Shown here: positions 25,510-33,850 of the stretch, in pieces | Layout of the letters: every line of letters starts with the position of its first letter | How positions within the stretch are numbered: position 1 is the first letter of the stretch | NCBI RefSeq assembly: GCF_016863615.1 | Contig: NZ_BOPF01000040.1 | Location: 1 to 64,000, forward strand | Direction: 5' to 3' | Origin: Virgisporangium aliadipatigenens | GTDB taxonomy: Bacteria; Actinomycetota; Actinomycetes; Mycobacteriales; Micromonosporaceae | Length of the DNA: 64,000 nucleotides | The notes under the pieces: generated by a model | Told to the model about the DNA's origin: nothing | Seen by the model: only the letters and a program-made list of their open reading frames with translations | The model's database searches: none | Made by a program: the position numbers and the translations under genes

Positions 25510-26718
25510 ATGATTTTGTACTTCGAGCCGCAGCCGGACCGCGCCCGCGAGTACGCGGCGTTGCTCGGCAAGGAGGTGCGCCCCACGGCCAGCCTCGGGG
25601 CGATCACCGAACTCGTCAACGCCGACAAGACCGCCCAACTGGTGCTGCTCGGCTCCGGCGTGGTGCTCCCCGACGCGCTGAACTTCGCCAAGCAGATGCG
25701 CATGATCAGGCCCTCGCTCGGCGTGGTGCTCCTGCGCGACCACCTCGACGTGACCGACCTCGCCGAGGCGCTGCGCGCCGGCATCCGCGAGGTCGTGCTC
25801 CCCGGGGACGTCGTGGCGGTGCGGGAGGCGCTGGCGCGTTCGCTCGAGGTGTCCCGTCAGCTCGGCGGCGCCATGGGAACGGCCGCGCCGGCCCCCGCGC
25901 GGCCGACCGCCGGACGGCTGATCACCGTCTTCGCCGGCAAGGGCGGCTGCGGCAAGAGCACGATGGCCACGAACCTCGCCGTCGCGCTGGCCGGCAACGG
26001 GGCGCACTCGGTGCTGCTCATGGATCTGGACCTGTCGTTCGGCGATGTCGCGATCATGCTCCAGCTCGCGCCGGAACGCAGCATGGTCGACGCCGTCGGG
26101 ATGACCGGGCGGCTGGACGAGACCGGGCTGCGGTCGCTGCTGACGCCGTTCGCCCCGGGGGTGGACGCGCTGCTGGCACCGGCCGGCCCCGCGGACGGCG
26201 AACGAGTGAACCGCGACCTGGTCAGCGAGATCATCAAGACCGCCCGCAAGGTCTTCGACTTCATCGTCGTCGACACCCCGCCGTTCTTCAGCGACCAGGT
26301 ACTCGCCGCGCTGGACGTGACCGACCACTACATCCTGCTCGCCACGCCGGACATCCCGTCGCTGAAGAACCTGCGCCTGACGATGGACATGTTCGACCTG
26401 CTGGAGTACCCGAAGGACGAGCGGATCGTGGTGCTCAACCGGGCCGACTCGCACGTGGGGCTCACGCCCGCCGACATCGAACGGGTCGTGCGCGCCCCGA
26501 TCCAGGCGAACGTGCCCTCCACCCGGGACGTGCCGGTCTCGATCAATCAGGGCGTGCCGTTGATGGTCAAGGACGAGGCGCACCCGGTGAGCAAGGCGAT
26601 CAAGGATCTCGCCGTGAACCGGCTCGGCGGCGGCGAGGGACAACAGGTCTACCCGGCGACGGCCGAGCCGGCCGGCAACAAGCGCCGCCCCTTCCTCCTG
26701 CGCCGAGGCGCCAGGTAA
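25510..26718 (+). CDS. cpaE: CpaE/TadZ-type pilus-localising ATPase
   Basis: 402 residues. An N-terminal receiver-like domain (about 1-120) precedes a MinD/ParA-type ATPase with deviant Walker A FAGKGGCGKSTMATN (about 142-156), LLMDLDLSFGDVAIML and FIVVDTPPFFSDQ. TadZ/CpaE proteins place the secretion ATPase at the pilus site. The receiver lacks a clear phosphorylation Asp pocket. A C-terminal basic tail ends RRPFLLRRGAR. It is followed by a 49-codon leader ORF and then cpaF. Confidence 0.94.
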   Translation: MILYFEPQPDRAREYAALLGKEVRPTASLGAITELVNADKTAQLVLLGSGVVLPDALNFAKQMRMIRPSLGVVLLRDHLDVTDLAEALRAGIREVVLPGDVVAVREALARSLEVSRQLGGAMGTAAPAPARPTAGRLITVFAGKGGCGKSTMATNLAVALAGNGAHSVLLMDLDLSFGDVAIMLQLAPERSMVDAVGMTGRLDETGLRSLLTPFAPGVDALLAPAGPADGERVNRDLVSEIIKTARKVFDFIVVDTPPFFSDQVLAALDVTDHYILLATPDIPSLKNLRLTMDMFDLLEYPKDERIVVLNRADSHVGLTPADIERVVRAPIQANVPSTRDVPVSINQGVPLMVKDEAHPVSKAIKDLAVNRLGGGEGQQVYPATAEPAGNKRRPFLLRRGAR

Positions 26719-26723
26719 GCCCG

Positions 26724-26873
26724 ATGAGCGAGTGCAAAGCGCGGCGCCTGGACCGGAGCGCAGCGGAGGGAAGCCGCCGTGGGGCGGAGCCGTGCACTGA
26801 GCGGGAAGCAGGGAGCGCAGCGGAGGGAAGCCGCCGTGGGGCGGAGCCGTGCACTGAGCGGGCAAGCAGATGA
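26724..26873 (+). CDS. Short repetitive leader ORF (49 codons) coupled to cpaF
   Basis: ATG 26724, five bases after the cpaE stop, opens a 49-residue frame starting MSECKARRLD. It contains two exact copies of SAAEGSRRGAEPCTER and ends ASR; its TGA overlaps the cpaF ATG as ATGA. The arrangement mirrors the short ORFs before flgK and the macB-type ATPase. The encoded peptide is highly charged with two Cys. Whether it is a functional peptide or a by-product of an inserted repeat is not known. Confidence 0.55.
   Translation: MSECKARRLDRSAAEGSRRGAEPCTEREAGSAAEGSRRGAEPCTERASR
26757..26870. repeat. Two tandem 57-bp units upstream of cpaF
   Basis: The unit starting AGCGCAGCGGAGGGAAGCC at 26757 recurs at 26814. 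The first 49 bases of each unit are identical; only the last few differ. The period is 57 bp, i.e. 19 codons, so copy-number change keeps the short ORF in frame. Confidence 0.85.
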
Positions 26874-28279
26874 GCTTGTCCGACCGGCTCGGGCGCAAGA
26901 TTCCCAAGGCGCCGCCGCGGCATCCACCCGTGGCGGTCGAGCCGCCGCCACCGCCCGAGCCGGTTCTCCCGCCGGAGCCGGACCCCGAACGTTCCCGCGC
27001 GGCGATCGACCGGATGCGCAGCAGCCGGGGCGGGCCCGAGGTGGTCGGCGAGGTCCGCCGGCGGATCCAGCACGCGCTGGTCGAGACGATGGGCCCGAAG
27101 CTCTACGACACGGCCGGCACCGACGCGCAGCTCGCACACGGCGTGCGGGAGATCATCGCCGAGCTGCTGGCGCGCGAGGAGACGCCGCTCAACGGCACCG
27201 ACCGGGCGCGGATCGCGCAGGAGGTCTACGACGAGATCCTCGGTCACGGTCCGATCGAGCCGTTGCTGCGCGACCCCGCCATCACGGAGATCATGGTGAA
27301 CGGCCCGCGCCAGATCTTCGTCGAACGCGACGGCCGGCTGCACGGCGTCGACGCCGAGTTCGTCGACGAGGCACACCTGCGACGGGTGATCGACCGGATC
27401 GTCTCCCGCGTGGGACGGCGGGTCGACGAGGCGAGTCCCATGGTCGACGCGCGCCTCCCGGACGGCAGCCGCATCAACGCCGTCGTGCCGCCGATCGCGC
27501 TGGACGGTTCGTCGCTGACGATCCGGAAGTTCTCGGCGGATCCGCTGCGGGTGGCGGACCTGGTCGAGGTCGGCACGCTGACCCCGCAGACCGTGGACCT
27601 GCTCGCGGCGTGCGTCCAGGGTCGGCTCGACATCGTCGTCAGCGGCGGAACGGGCGCCGGCAAGACCACCACCCTCAACGTTCTGTCCGGCTTCATCCCG
27701 GACGACGAGCGCGTGGTCACCATCGAGGACGCCGCCGAGCTGCAGCTGCACCAGCGGCACGTGCTGCGCATGGAGTCCCGCCCGCCGAACGCCGAGGGCC
27801 GCGGCGAGATCACCATCCGCGACCTGGTGCGCAACGCCCTGCGGATGCGCCCCGACCGGATCGTGGTCGGCGAGGTCCGCGACGGCGCGGCACTGGACAT
27901 GCTCCAGGCGATGAACACCGGCCACGACGGCTCGCTCACCACCGTGCACGCCAACTCCCCGCGCGACAGCGTCAGCCGCCTGGAGACGATGGTGCTCATG
28001 GCCGGCATGGACCTGCCGGTGCGCGCGATCCGCGAACAGATCTCCTCCGCCGTCGACCTGGTGATCCAGATGGCGCGCCTCAAGGACGGCGGCCGTCGGG
28101 TCACCCACATCACCGAGGTGCTCGGCATCGACGGCGACGTGGTGCTGCTGCAGGACATCTTCGTCTACGACCACCGGCGGGGAACGCTCCTGCCGACGGG
28201 CGTGCGGCCCCGGTTCCTCGACGGGCTGGCGGCGCTCGGGGTGCACGTGCCGGCGGAGACGTTCGCGGTAGGCGGGTGA
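26870..28279 (+). CDS. cpaF: Tad pilus secretion ATPase CpaF/TadA
   Basis: 469 residues of the GspE/VirB11 superfamily. After a Pro-rich N-terminus come the CpaF motifs YDEILGHGPIEPLL and ITEIMVNGP, Walker A VSGGTGAGKTTTLN, the Asp box region VTIEDAAELQL, and VRNALRMRPDRIVVGEVRDG with Walker B, then His-box NTGHDGSLTTVHANSP. It is a hexameric cytoplasmic motor powering Flp pilus assembly. The start is fixed by ATGA overlap with the short leader ORF. The end overlaps tadB (GTGA). Confidence 0.97.
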   Translation: MSLSDRLGRKIPKAPPRHPPVAVEPPPPPEPVLPPEPDPERSRAAIDRMRSSRGGPEVVGEVRRRIQHALVETMGPKLYDTAGTDAQLAHGVREIIAELLAREETPLNGTDRARIAQEVYDEILGHGPIEPLLRDPAITEIMVNGPRQIFVERDGRLHGVDAEFVDEAHLRRVIDRIVSRVGRRVDEASPMVDARLPDGSRINAVVPPIALDGSSLTIRKFSADPLRVADLVEVGTLTPQTVDLLAACVQGRLDIVVSGGTGAGKTTTLNVLSGFIPDDERVVTIEDAAELQLHQRHVLRMESRPPNAEGRGEITIRDLVRNALRMRPDRIVVGEVRDGAALDMLQAMNTGHDGSLTTVHANSPRDSVSRLETMVLMAGMDLPVRAIREQISSAVDLVIQMARLKDGGRRVTHITEVLGIDGDVVLLQDIFVYDHRRGTLLPTGVRPRFLDGLAALGVHVPAETFAVGG

Positions 28280-29247
28280 CGCCGGTGCTGCTGGCCGTCG
28301 GGGTCGCCTGCCTGTTCTCGGCCGTCGTCATTCTCGTCCCGCTGCTGTCGCGGGCGGCGGTGCGGCGCCGGGCGGTGCTGCGGCGGCTGCGGCAGCTGGA
28401 CGCGTTCGACGCCGTCGCGGAGTACCGGCGCAGCGCGGTCATCGCCGGCGAGGCCCGGCGGCACGGGCCGTTCGCGCTGGTGGACCGGCTGCTCGGCGAG
28501 TCTCGCCGGACCGCGCTCGCCGCCTCCCTGGAACGGGCCGGCATCGCGCTCGGGCCGGCCGAGTGGGTGGTGACCCGCTGCGCGGCCGCGCTGTCGGGTG
28601 CCTTCGTGCTCATGCTGGCCGGGCCGTGGTGGTTCGGGCTGCCGGCCGGCCTGGTGGGCGGGTGGGTCGGCACGAACCAGTACCGCCGCGCCCGCGCGGA
28701 GAAGCGTTCGGCGCGCTTCGCCGACCTGCTGCCGGACGCGTTGCAGCTGGTGGTGAGCGCGCTGCGGTCGGGGTTCTCGCTGGCGCAGGCGATCGACGCG
28801 GTGGTCCGCGAGGGGCCGGAGCCGATCAACACGGAGTTCGGGCGGGCACAGGCGGAGACCCGTCTCGGCGGCGAACTCGAGGACGCCCTCGAACGCACCG
28901 CCGCCCGCAACGGCAGCCGCGATCTCAGCTGGCTGGTGATGGCGATCAGGATCCAACGCGAGGTGGGCGGCAACCTCTCCGAGGTGCTGGAGACGGCGAA
29001 CGAGACCATGCGCGAACGCGCCCGCCTCGCCCGGCACGTGCGCGTGCTCTCCGCCGAGGGGCGGCTGTCGGCGTACCTGCTGTGCGGGCTGCCGGTGGCG
29101 GTGGCCGGGTACATGTTCATCAGCAATCCGGAGTACCTGCGGCCGCTGTACACCGAGCGGGGCGGCCTGGTGATGCTGACCGCCGGCGCGCTCTCCGTGG
29201 CCGTCGGCATCCTGTGGATCCGGCGCCTGATCCGGGTGCGTGTCTGA
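28276..29247 (+). CDS. tadB: Tad pilus inner-membrane platform protein TadB
   Basis: 323 residues with a type II secretion F (T2SSF) domain. Hydrophobic segments lie at about 3-22, 98-130, 270-290 and 300-318. Motifs include LPDALQLVVSALRSGFSLAQ and GRAQAETRLGGELEDALERT. It forms the platform with TadC through which CpaF drives pilus growth. GTG 28276 overlaps the cpaF stop (GTGA); an upstream-extended frame is a shadow of cpaF. Confidence 0.94.
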   Translation: MTPVLLAVGVACLFSAVVILVPLLSRAAVRRRAVLRRLRQLDAFDAVAEYRRSAVIAGEARRHGPFALVDRLLGESRRTALAASLERAGIALGPAEWVVTRCAAALSGAFVLMLAGPWWFGLPAGLVGGWVGTNQYRRARAEKRSARFADLLPDALQLVVSALRSGFSLAQAIDAVVREGPEPINTEFGRAQAETRLGGELEDALERTAARNGSRDLSWLVMAIRIQREVGGNLSEVLETANETMRERARLARHVRVLSAEGRLSAYLLCGLPVAVAGYMFISNPEYLRPLYTERGGLVMLTAGALSVAVGILWIRRLIRVRV

Positions 29248-30158
29248 TGGCGCTGCTGGTCGTGGGGTTGGTCGCGCTCTGCGCGGCATTGGCGGCGGGG
29301 GTCGTCGCGATCACCGCGCCGGCCGCCGGGGACGCGCGGGTGGCCCGTTCGCTCGCGGCGATCGAGCAGGGGTACTCGGCCGTCCTGCGGGCTCCCGCGC
29401 GGCGCGGGCGGATCTCCCTCCTGCTCGCCCCGCTGTACCGCCCGCTGCTGCGCGCCGGAACGGCCCTGACGCCCGCCGGCCAGCGCGCCCGGCTGCAGCG
29501 CTACCTCGACTACGCCGGCAATCCGCCGGGCTGGATCATCGAACGGGTCCTGGTCGCCAAGGCGGCCGGCCTGGTCGCCGGCGAGGTGTGCGGGCTGGTG
29601 CTGGGGCTGTTCGCCGGGGGCGCCGAGGCGGTGCTGCTCGGGGCGGTGCTCGGGCCGGTGGCCGGGTTCCTCGCCCCGGACGCGCGGCTCTACGGCAAGG
29701 GCCGCGACCGCCAGGATGAACTGCGCCTCACCCTGCCGGACGTACTGGACACGCTCACCATCTGCGTGGAGGCCGGACAGGGCTTCGACGCGGCGCTCGC
29801 GCAGGTCGCCCGCAACGGCCGCGGCCCGCTGATGGGGGAGACGGCGCGGGTCCTCCAGGAGATGCGCATCGGCAAATCCCGTGCGGAGGCGCTGCGGTCG
29901 CTGGCGGCGCGCACGACGGTGCCGGAGCTGAAGGGGTTCGCCTCGGCTGTCGTGCAGGCGAGCGAGCTCGGTGTGCCGGTGGCGCAGGTGCTGCGCGAAC
30001 AGTCCCGGGAGATGCGGCTCAAGCATCGGCAGCGGGCCGAGGAGACGGCCCAGAAGATCCCGGTGAAGATCCTCTTTCCGACGCTGCTGTGCCTGTTCCC
30101 GGCGCTGTTCATCGTGGTGATCGGGCCGGGTGTGCTGAGCATGATCAAGTATCTATAG
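29247..30158 (+). CDS. tadC: Tad pilus inner-membrane platform protein TadC
   Basis: 303 residues, also a T2SSF-domain protein. N-terminal and central membrane helices are visible (LVALCAALAAGVVAITA, VLLGAVLGPVAGFLAP), and the conserved segment LPDVLDTLTICVEAGQGFDA is followed by VLREQSREMRLKHRQRAEET, with a last helix at PTLLCLFPALFIVVIGPGVL. The ATG at 29247 overlaps the tadB stop (TGATG). It is the last gene of the pilus operon and converges on a phosphotransferase gene with six bases of overlap. Confidence 0.94.
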   Translation: MALLVVGLVALCAALAAGVVAITAPAAGDARVARSLAAIEQGYSAVLRAPARRGRISLLLAPLYRPLLRAGTALTPAGQRARLQRYLDYAGNPPGWIIERVLVAKAAGLVAGEVCGLVLGLFAGGAEAVLLGAVLGPVAGFLAPDARLYGKGRDRQDELRLTLPDVLDTLTICVEAGQGFDAALAQVARNGRGPLMGETARVLQEMRIGKSRAEALRSLAARTTVPELKGFASAVVQASELGVPVAQVLREQSREMRLKHRQRAEETAQKIPVKILFPTLLCLFPALFIVVIGPGVLSMIKYL

Positions 30159-31094
30159 CGGGAACCGGTGCTCGTCCGTGCCGGCCAGATCGCACAGGAA
30201 CGACCGCCGCGGCTCGACGTTCCACTCGCCGTGCCGGCCGGCGTCGATCAGCGTCCACACCGCCCACTCCAGGATCATGTAGCGCACGGCGACCGGCCAC
30301 AGCGCGCGTTCGTCCGCGGTGAGCGCCACCCGCCGCGTGTACGCGTCGCGGAACACCGCCCACCGCCCCGGATCGAACAGCGCGTCGGCCTCCGGCCGGT
30401 CGTTGTGGAAGAGCAGGGCGGCGTTGGCCAGGTCCAGCAGGCGGGGTGCGCGGTCGGCGTTGTCCGGGTCGACCAGCACCGGACCGTCCACTGTGTACAC
30501 CAGGTTCTCGGCCTTGAAGTCCAGCGACACCGCGCGCGTGGGCAGTCCGGCGTCGCGGATCGCCGGCAGCGTCTCCGCCGTGAACGCCGCCAACTGCGCG
30601 CTCAACCGGTGCAGATCGCGCGGCGGCACCACGGGACGCAGCCCGTCGATGTCCTCGGCGACGGAGTCCGCGTCGGGCGCGGGCCACGTCAGGTCCGGCA
30701 CCCCGTCGTCCGGAACGTCCACGGTGTGCAGGCGGCCGAGCAGGTCCCCGGCGGCGGCCACGTCGGCGTCGCTCCCGTCGTAGCGCCGGCCGTCGATCCA
30801 CGGGTACGCCACCCAGACCTCGTCGCTGCGGCCGATCGGCGCGGGGTTGCGCACCGGCAGCGCCAGCGGCGACACCACGGGGATGCCGCGATCGGCGAGC
30901 GCGCCCAGCCACGCGGCGAGCCCGTCCGCGTCGGTGAGCGGCGCCGCGGTGCGCTTGATCGCGGCGATCCGCCCGTCGACCCTGGTCCGGTAGACCGGCG
31001 CCCACCGGTAGCACGACGCCGTGGGCCGGTCGGCGGGCGCCACCCCGAAGTGGTCGAAGACGGCCGCGTGCGCGTCGGCCGGTGCGAACCGCAT
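30153..31094 (-). CDS. Aminoglycoside-phosphotransferase-fold protein
   Basis: 313 residues of the APH/choline-kinase-like fold. A nucleotide-loop Lys lies in DGRIAAIKRTAAP. The catalytic loop reads VSLDFKAENLVY, with Asp and Asn kept but Ser in place of the usual His of the HxDxxxxN motif, and the metal motif is VDPDNADR. ATG 31094. The substrate cannot be told; such proteins phosphorylate sugars or antibiotics, or have unknown roles. No resistance role should be assumed. It converges with tadC. Confidence 0.75.
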   Translation of the reverse strand: MRFAPADAHAAVFDHFGVAPADRPTASCYRWAPVYRTRVDGRIAAIKRTAAPLTDADGLAAWLGALADRGIPVVSPLALPVRNPAPIGRSDEVWVAYPWIDGRRYDGSDADVAAAGDLLGRLHTVDVPDDGVPDLTWPAPDADSVAEDIDGLRPVVPPRDLHRLSAQLAAFTAETLPAIRDAGLPTRAVSLDFKAENLVYTVDGPVLVDPDNADRAPRLLDLANAALLFHNDRPEADALFDPGRWAVFRDAYTRRVALTADERALWPVAVRYMILEWAVWTLIDAGRHGEWNVEPRRSFLCDLAGTDEHRFPL

Positions 31095-31117
31095 CGGGCC
31101 ATGGTGGCGGTTCGCGC

Positions 31118-32668
31118 TCAGGCGCGCACGTAGATAACGACGCCGCCGCCGGTCGCGGCCGTTCGCCAGCCCGGGTCGTCGCGCAGGACCTCCGCCAGGC
31201 GCCGGTCGGTCCGACTGAGCACGCACGTCACTCCCCGCATCGTTCTTTCGTCGGGAACGTCGAACGCCCCCTGCAGGCGGCGCACCTCGGCCGCCCCGTA
31301 GACGTCGTTGCGGGAGTCGAGGCTCACGGGCACGTCGGGCCTGCGCAGGATGACGTGCCCGCCGAGGATGTACTCGTTGAGCAGCCGGCATCCGGACGGC
31401 AACGCGTCGAGCAGGCGCGGTTCGACCTCCGGCCGGCCCAGGTGGGTGAGGGCCGGCACGGCCAGCGCACTCAGCGCCGCGACCCCCGCGACCGCCCCGC
31501 CGCCGAGCACCACCCGCCGCTCGGCGGCCCACGCGCGCACCCGCGGCGAGGAGAGCGCGACGGCGATCACGGCCGCGCCGACCACTGCCGCCACCGGCAC
31601 GAACCGCAACATCAGACCACCCACGCCGGTAAGCCCGACGGCACACAGCGCGACCCCGACCGGGAACGTCCGGTCGGTCGCCGGCACCGGCGCCCCCGCT
31701 CGGCCACCCCTGCGGCCGGCGCCCCGGGGCCGGGCGGCGCACGAAGCGAGCGCGCAGCCGGCGATCGCGACGATCAGCGGCAGCACCTGGGACCACTCGG
31801 TGAGGTCCGGCGGCCCCCACTCCTGCACCAGCCCCGCGGACTCCCGCCGCACCGCGGCCCCCCGCGCGAGAACCCCGACCCCCCACGGGTTGACCAGCAC
31901 CGAAACCCCGGCAACGACCGTCGGCGCAACGACTCTCACCCACCGCCGCTCGCCACCACGCGGCCCGCTCACCGGCGGGTGCCCACGCATCGACCGGCGC
32001 CCGCCGAGCACGTGGGCGGCCGCGAAGGCCGCGCACAGCCCCACCCCGAGCGGCGCGCTGGAGTGCAGGTTGACCCACAGCACATGCAGCCCTCCGATCG
32101 CGGCGAGCACCCCCAGCCCACGCCGATCTTGCAGTTGTGGTGGGGACAGGGCGGGGCAAAACCGGACGCACCCGGCGCCACAACTGCAAGGTCGGCGGGG
32201 TGGCAGGACTGGGCGGTGCCAGCGGAGGAGGAGGACGAGGAGCGCCGGTACGGCCGCGTAGTCGGCGAGTTGCGGGCGGCCGCCGAGCCAGTCGATCAGG
32301 GCGATCGAGGCGACCGCGGCGGCCAGGCCCGACGCGGCGGGCGTGGCGCCCAGCTCGCGGGCGAGCAGGACCAGCGCGGCCGTCCCGAGCAGGCCCACCA
32401 GGGCCGCGAACAGGGCGACCGCCGGCAGCCCGCCGAGCCGGTACGCGGCGCCGAGCAGGACGTCGAAGAGCCAGCTGTTCAGCGCCCACGGGCGGCCCGC
32501 CGCCGTCCAGGAGAACGGGTCGACCGTGGGCAGCCGGTGCCGGTCGAGGATCAGCTCACCGGTGCGCACCTGCCAGAACGTGTCCGACTCGTGCAGGTCA
32601 CCGGCGCGCGCCAGGAGAACGGGGAGCCCGGCACCGGTGGCCAGCAACCACTGTCCGGAACGCCCCAT
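31118..32668 (-). CDS. Polytopic membrane protein, possible GT-C-type glycosyltransferase
   Basis: 516 residues with about 9-10 hydrophobic helices and a first extracytoplasmic loop containing DLHESDTFWQVRTGELILDR, a pattern (acidic pair after the first helix) seen in GT-C membrane glycosyltransferases. The C-terminal 100 residues are soluble (NDVYGAAEVRRLQGAFD). The family is not firmly identified. Residues about 158-182, with four Cys and many Pro, are encoded by a palindromic element (32123-32195) that lies in frame within the gene, and they look foreign to the protein. Confidence 0.65.
   Translation of the reverse strand: MGRSGQWLLATGAGLPVLLARAGDLHESDTFWQVRTGELILDRHRLPTVDPFSWTAAGRPWALNSWLFDVLLGAAYRLGGLPAVALFAALVGLLGTAALVLLARELGATPAASGLAAAVASIALIDWLGGRPQLADYAAVPALLVLLLRWHRPVLPPRRPCSCGAGCVRFCPALSPPQLQDRRGLGVLAAIGGLHVLWVNLHSSAPLGVGLCAAFAAAHVLGGRRSMRGHPPVSGPRGGERRWVRVVAPTVVAGVSVLVNPWGVGVLARGAAVRRESAGLVQEWGPPDLTEWSQVLPLIVAIAGCALASCAARPRGAGRRGGRAGAPVPATDRTFPVGVALCAVGLTGVGGLMLRFVPVAAVVGAAVIAVALSSPRVRAWAAERRVVLGGGAVAGVAALSALAVPALTHLGRPEVEPRLLDALPSGCRLLNEYILGGHVILRRPDVPVSLDSRNDVYGAAEVRRLQGAFDVPDERTMRGVTCVLSRTDRRLAEVLRDDPGWRTAATGGGVVIYVRA
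32123..32195. repeat. Palindromic element (18-bp arms, 37-bp loop) inside a membrane-protein gene
   Basis: Left arm CCGATCTTGCAGTTGTGG (32123-32140) and right arm CCACAACTGCAAGGTCGG (32178-32195) are inverted copies with one mismatch, separated by exactly 37 bases. Another element at 49377-49451 has 19-base arms also containing GATCTTG, and also a 37-base loop; the loops share CCGG-xx-GCACCCG. It resembles a non-autonomous REP/MITE-like repeat. Confidence 0.8.
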
Positions 32669-32690
32669 TCATCCATTCTGGGCGCGTGCG

Positions 32691-33731
32691 CTACGCGGCG
32701 GGCGTGCTCGACAGGATCGACTTGAGGCGCTTCGGCGTGATGCCCAACTGGCGCGCCAGATCCTCGGCGGTGGCGTCCGGCTGCTGCGCCGTCAGCTCGG
32801 CGGCCAGCCGGCGGGTCTCCGCCACGGGCCGCCCGCGCCGCTGCGCCGGTGCCGGAACGCCCGGCATCGCCCGCCCCACGGCCGGCTCGTCGGCGGGCCG
32901 CGGCGCCGGCCGGGACGCCGAACGGCCGCTGACCGCGCTCACCGGGGAGGTGATCCGGGACAGCTCCAGCCGGGTGTTGCTGTCGAGCGCGCTCACCCGG
33001 TGCCCGTTGCCGTTGCCGCCGTGGCCGTTGCTGGCGAGGCCGTTCAGGCGGGGGCGGGTGTCGATCGGCGGCGCGCCGATGAGGGCACCCACCCCGGCAC
33101 CGCGCACCGGCTTGGTGTCGGTCTCGCCGTCGTGCACGAACTCCGACGAGAGGCCGACGACCGAGATCCGTTCCGCCCCCTCGCCCTGCGGGGCAGCCTC
33201 GCTACGCGCCGGGGCCGGGTGCGACGCCGCCACACTCGGCGGCGCGGCCGCGGGCTCGACCCGTTCCCGCAGCTCCTGCTCCGCCTCCCGGATGCGACCG
33301 GCCAGTTCGACCAGCGAGACGCTCGCCACGACGATCAGCCCGTCGACGGAGAGCGGGAGCAGGTACTCGGCCCCACCGGTCTCCCCGTAGCGGGCGGCCA
33401 CGCCGGTCATGTGCCAGTAGGAGACCCAGGCCGCGATGCCGGCGATCGCGAACGTCGCGATCAGCCGCACGGCAGCCAGTGAACGCCGGTGCACCGGCAC
33501 CCGCGAGATCAGCTCGATGGTGAGCATGAGGGCGAGCGGCGGCCAGGCCGAGATGGTCTGCGCGATCGGATTGGGCTGAGCGTGCAGGACGTTTGCCGCG
33601 ACACTGGCGGCAACGCCCAGGACCAGTGCGGCGCGGACCGCCCAGCGGACGCGGCGTAGCTGACGCAGCGGCAACGGGACCTCCTCGTCGGGTGGTGGGC
33701 TGACTCGGGCGTCATCTTCGCGACAGTGCAT
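32691..33731 (-). CDS. DUF2637-type (SpdB-like) membrane protein with C-terminal HTH
   Basis: About 346 residues. Four membrane helices in the N-terminal half (RAALVLGVAASVAANVL, WPPLALMLTIELISRV, AVRLIATFAIAGIAAWVSYW, LSVDGLIVVASVSLVELAG) have the pattern of DUF2637, found in actinomycete plasmid and ICE transfer (Spd) proteins. A disordered linker follows, then a helix-turn-helix AEDLARQLGITPKRLKSIL. ATG 33731 is chosen; a GTG near 33704 is possible. No transfer genes lie nearby, so it is probably chromosomal or a relic. Confidence 0.75.
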   Translation of the reverse strand: MHCREDDARVSPPPDEEVPLPLRQLRRVRWAVRAALVLGVAASVAANVLHAQPNPIAQTISAWPPLALMLTIELISRVPVHRRSLAAVRLIATFAIAGIAAWVSYWHMTGVAARYGETGGAEYLLPLSVDGLIVVASVSLVELAGRIREAEQELRERVEPAAAPPSVAASHPAPARSEAAPQGEGAERISVVGLSSEFVHDGETDTKPVRGAGVGALIGAPPIDTRPRLNGLASNGHGGNGNGHRVSALDSNTRLELSRITSPVSAVSGRSASRPAPRPADEPAVGRAMPGVPAPAQRRGRPVAETRRLAAELTAQQPDATAEDLARQLGITPKRLKSILSSTPAA

Positions 33732-33850
33732 GGTAGCCGCACACGTTTCGCCCGGCGTGTCGAGATATTGGCGTACTCCGTTACGCAGCGATGTCCGTCC
33801 GGTGACTCCAAGGGCCCACCAGACTGGCATTGAACAGGCATTATGCGTGC

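Noticed and set aside
26757-26870. CRISPR-like repeat
   Set aside because: Only two directly adjacent 57-bp units with no spacers and no cas genes.
30153-31094. Antibiotic resistance phosphotransferase
   Set aside because: The fold fits but the usual catalytic-loop His is Ser and no resistance context is present; kept as a generic APH-fold protein.
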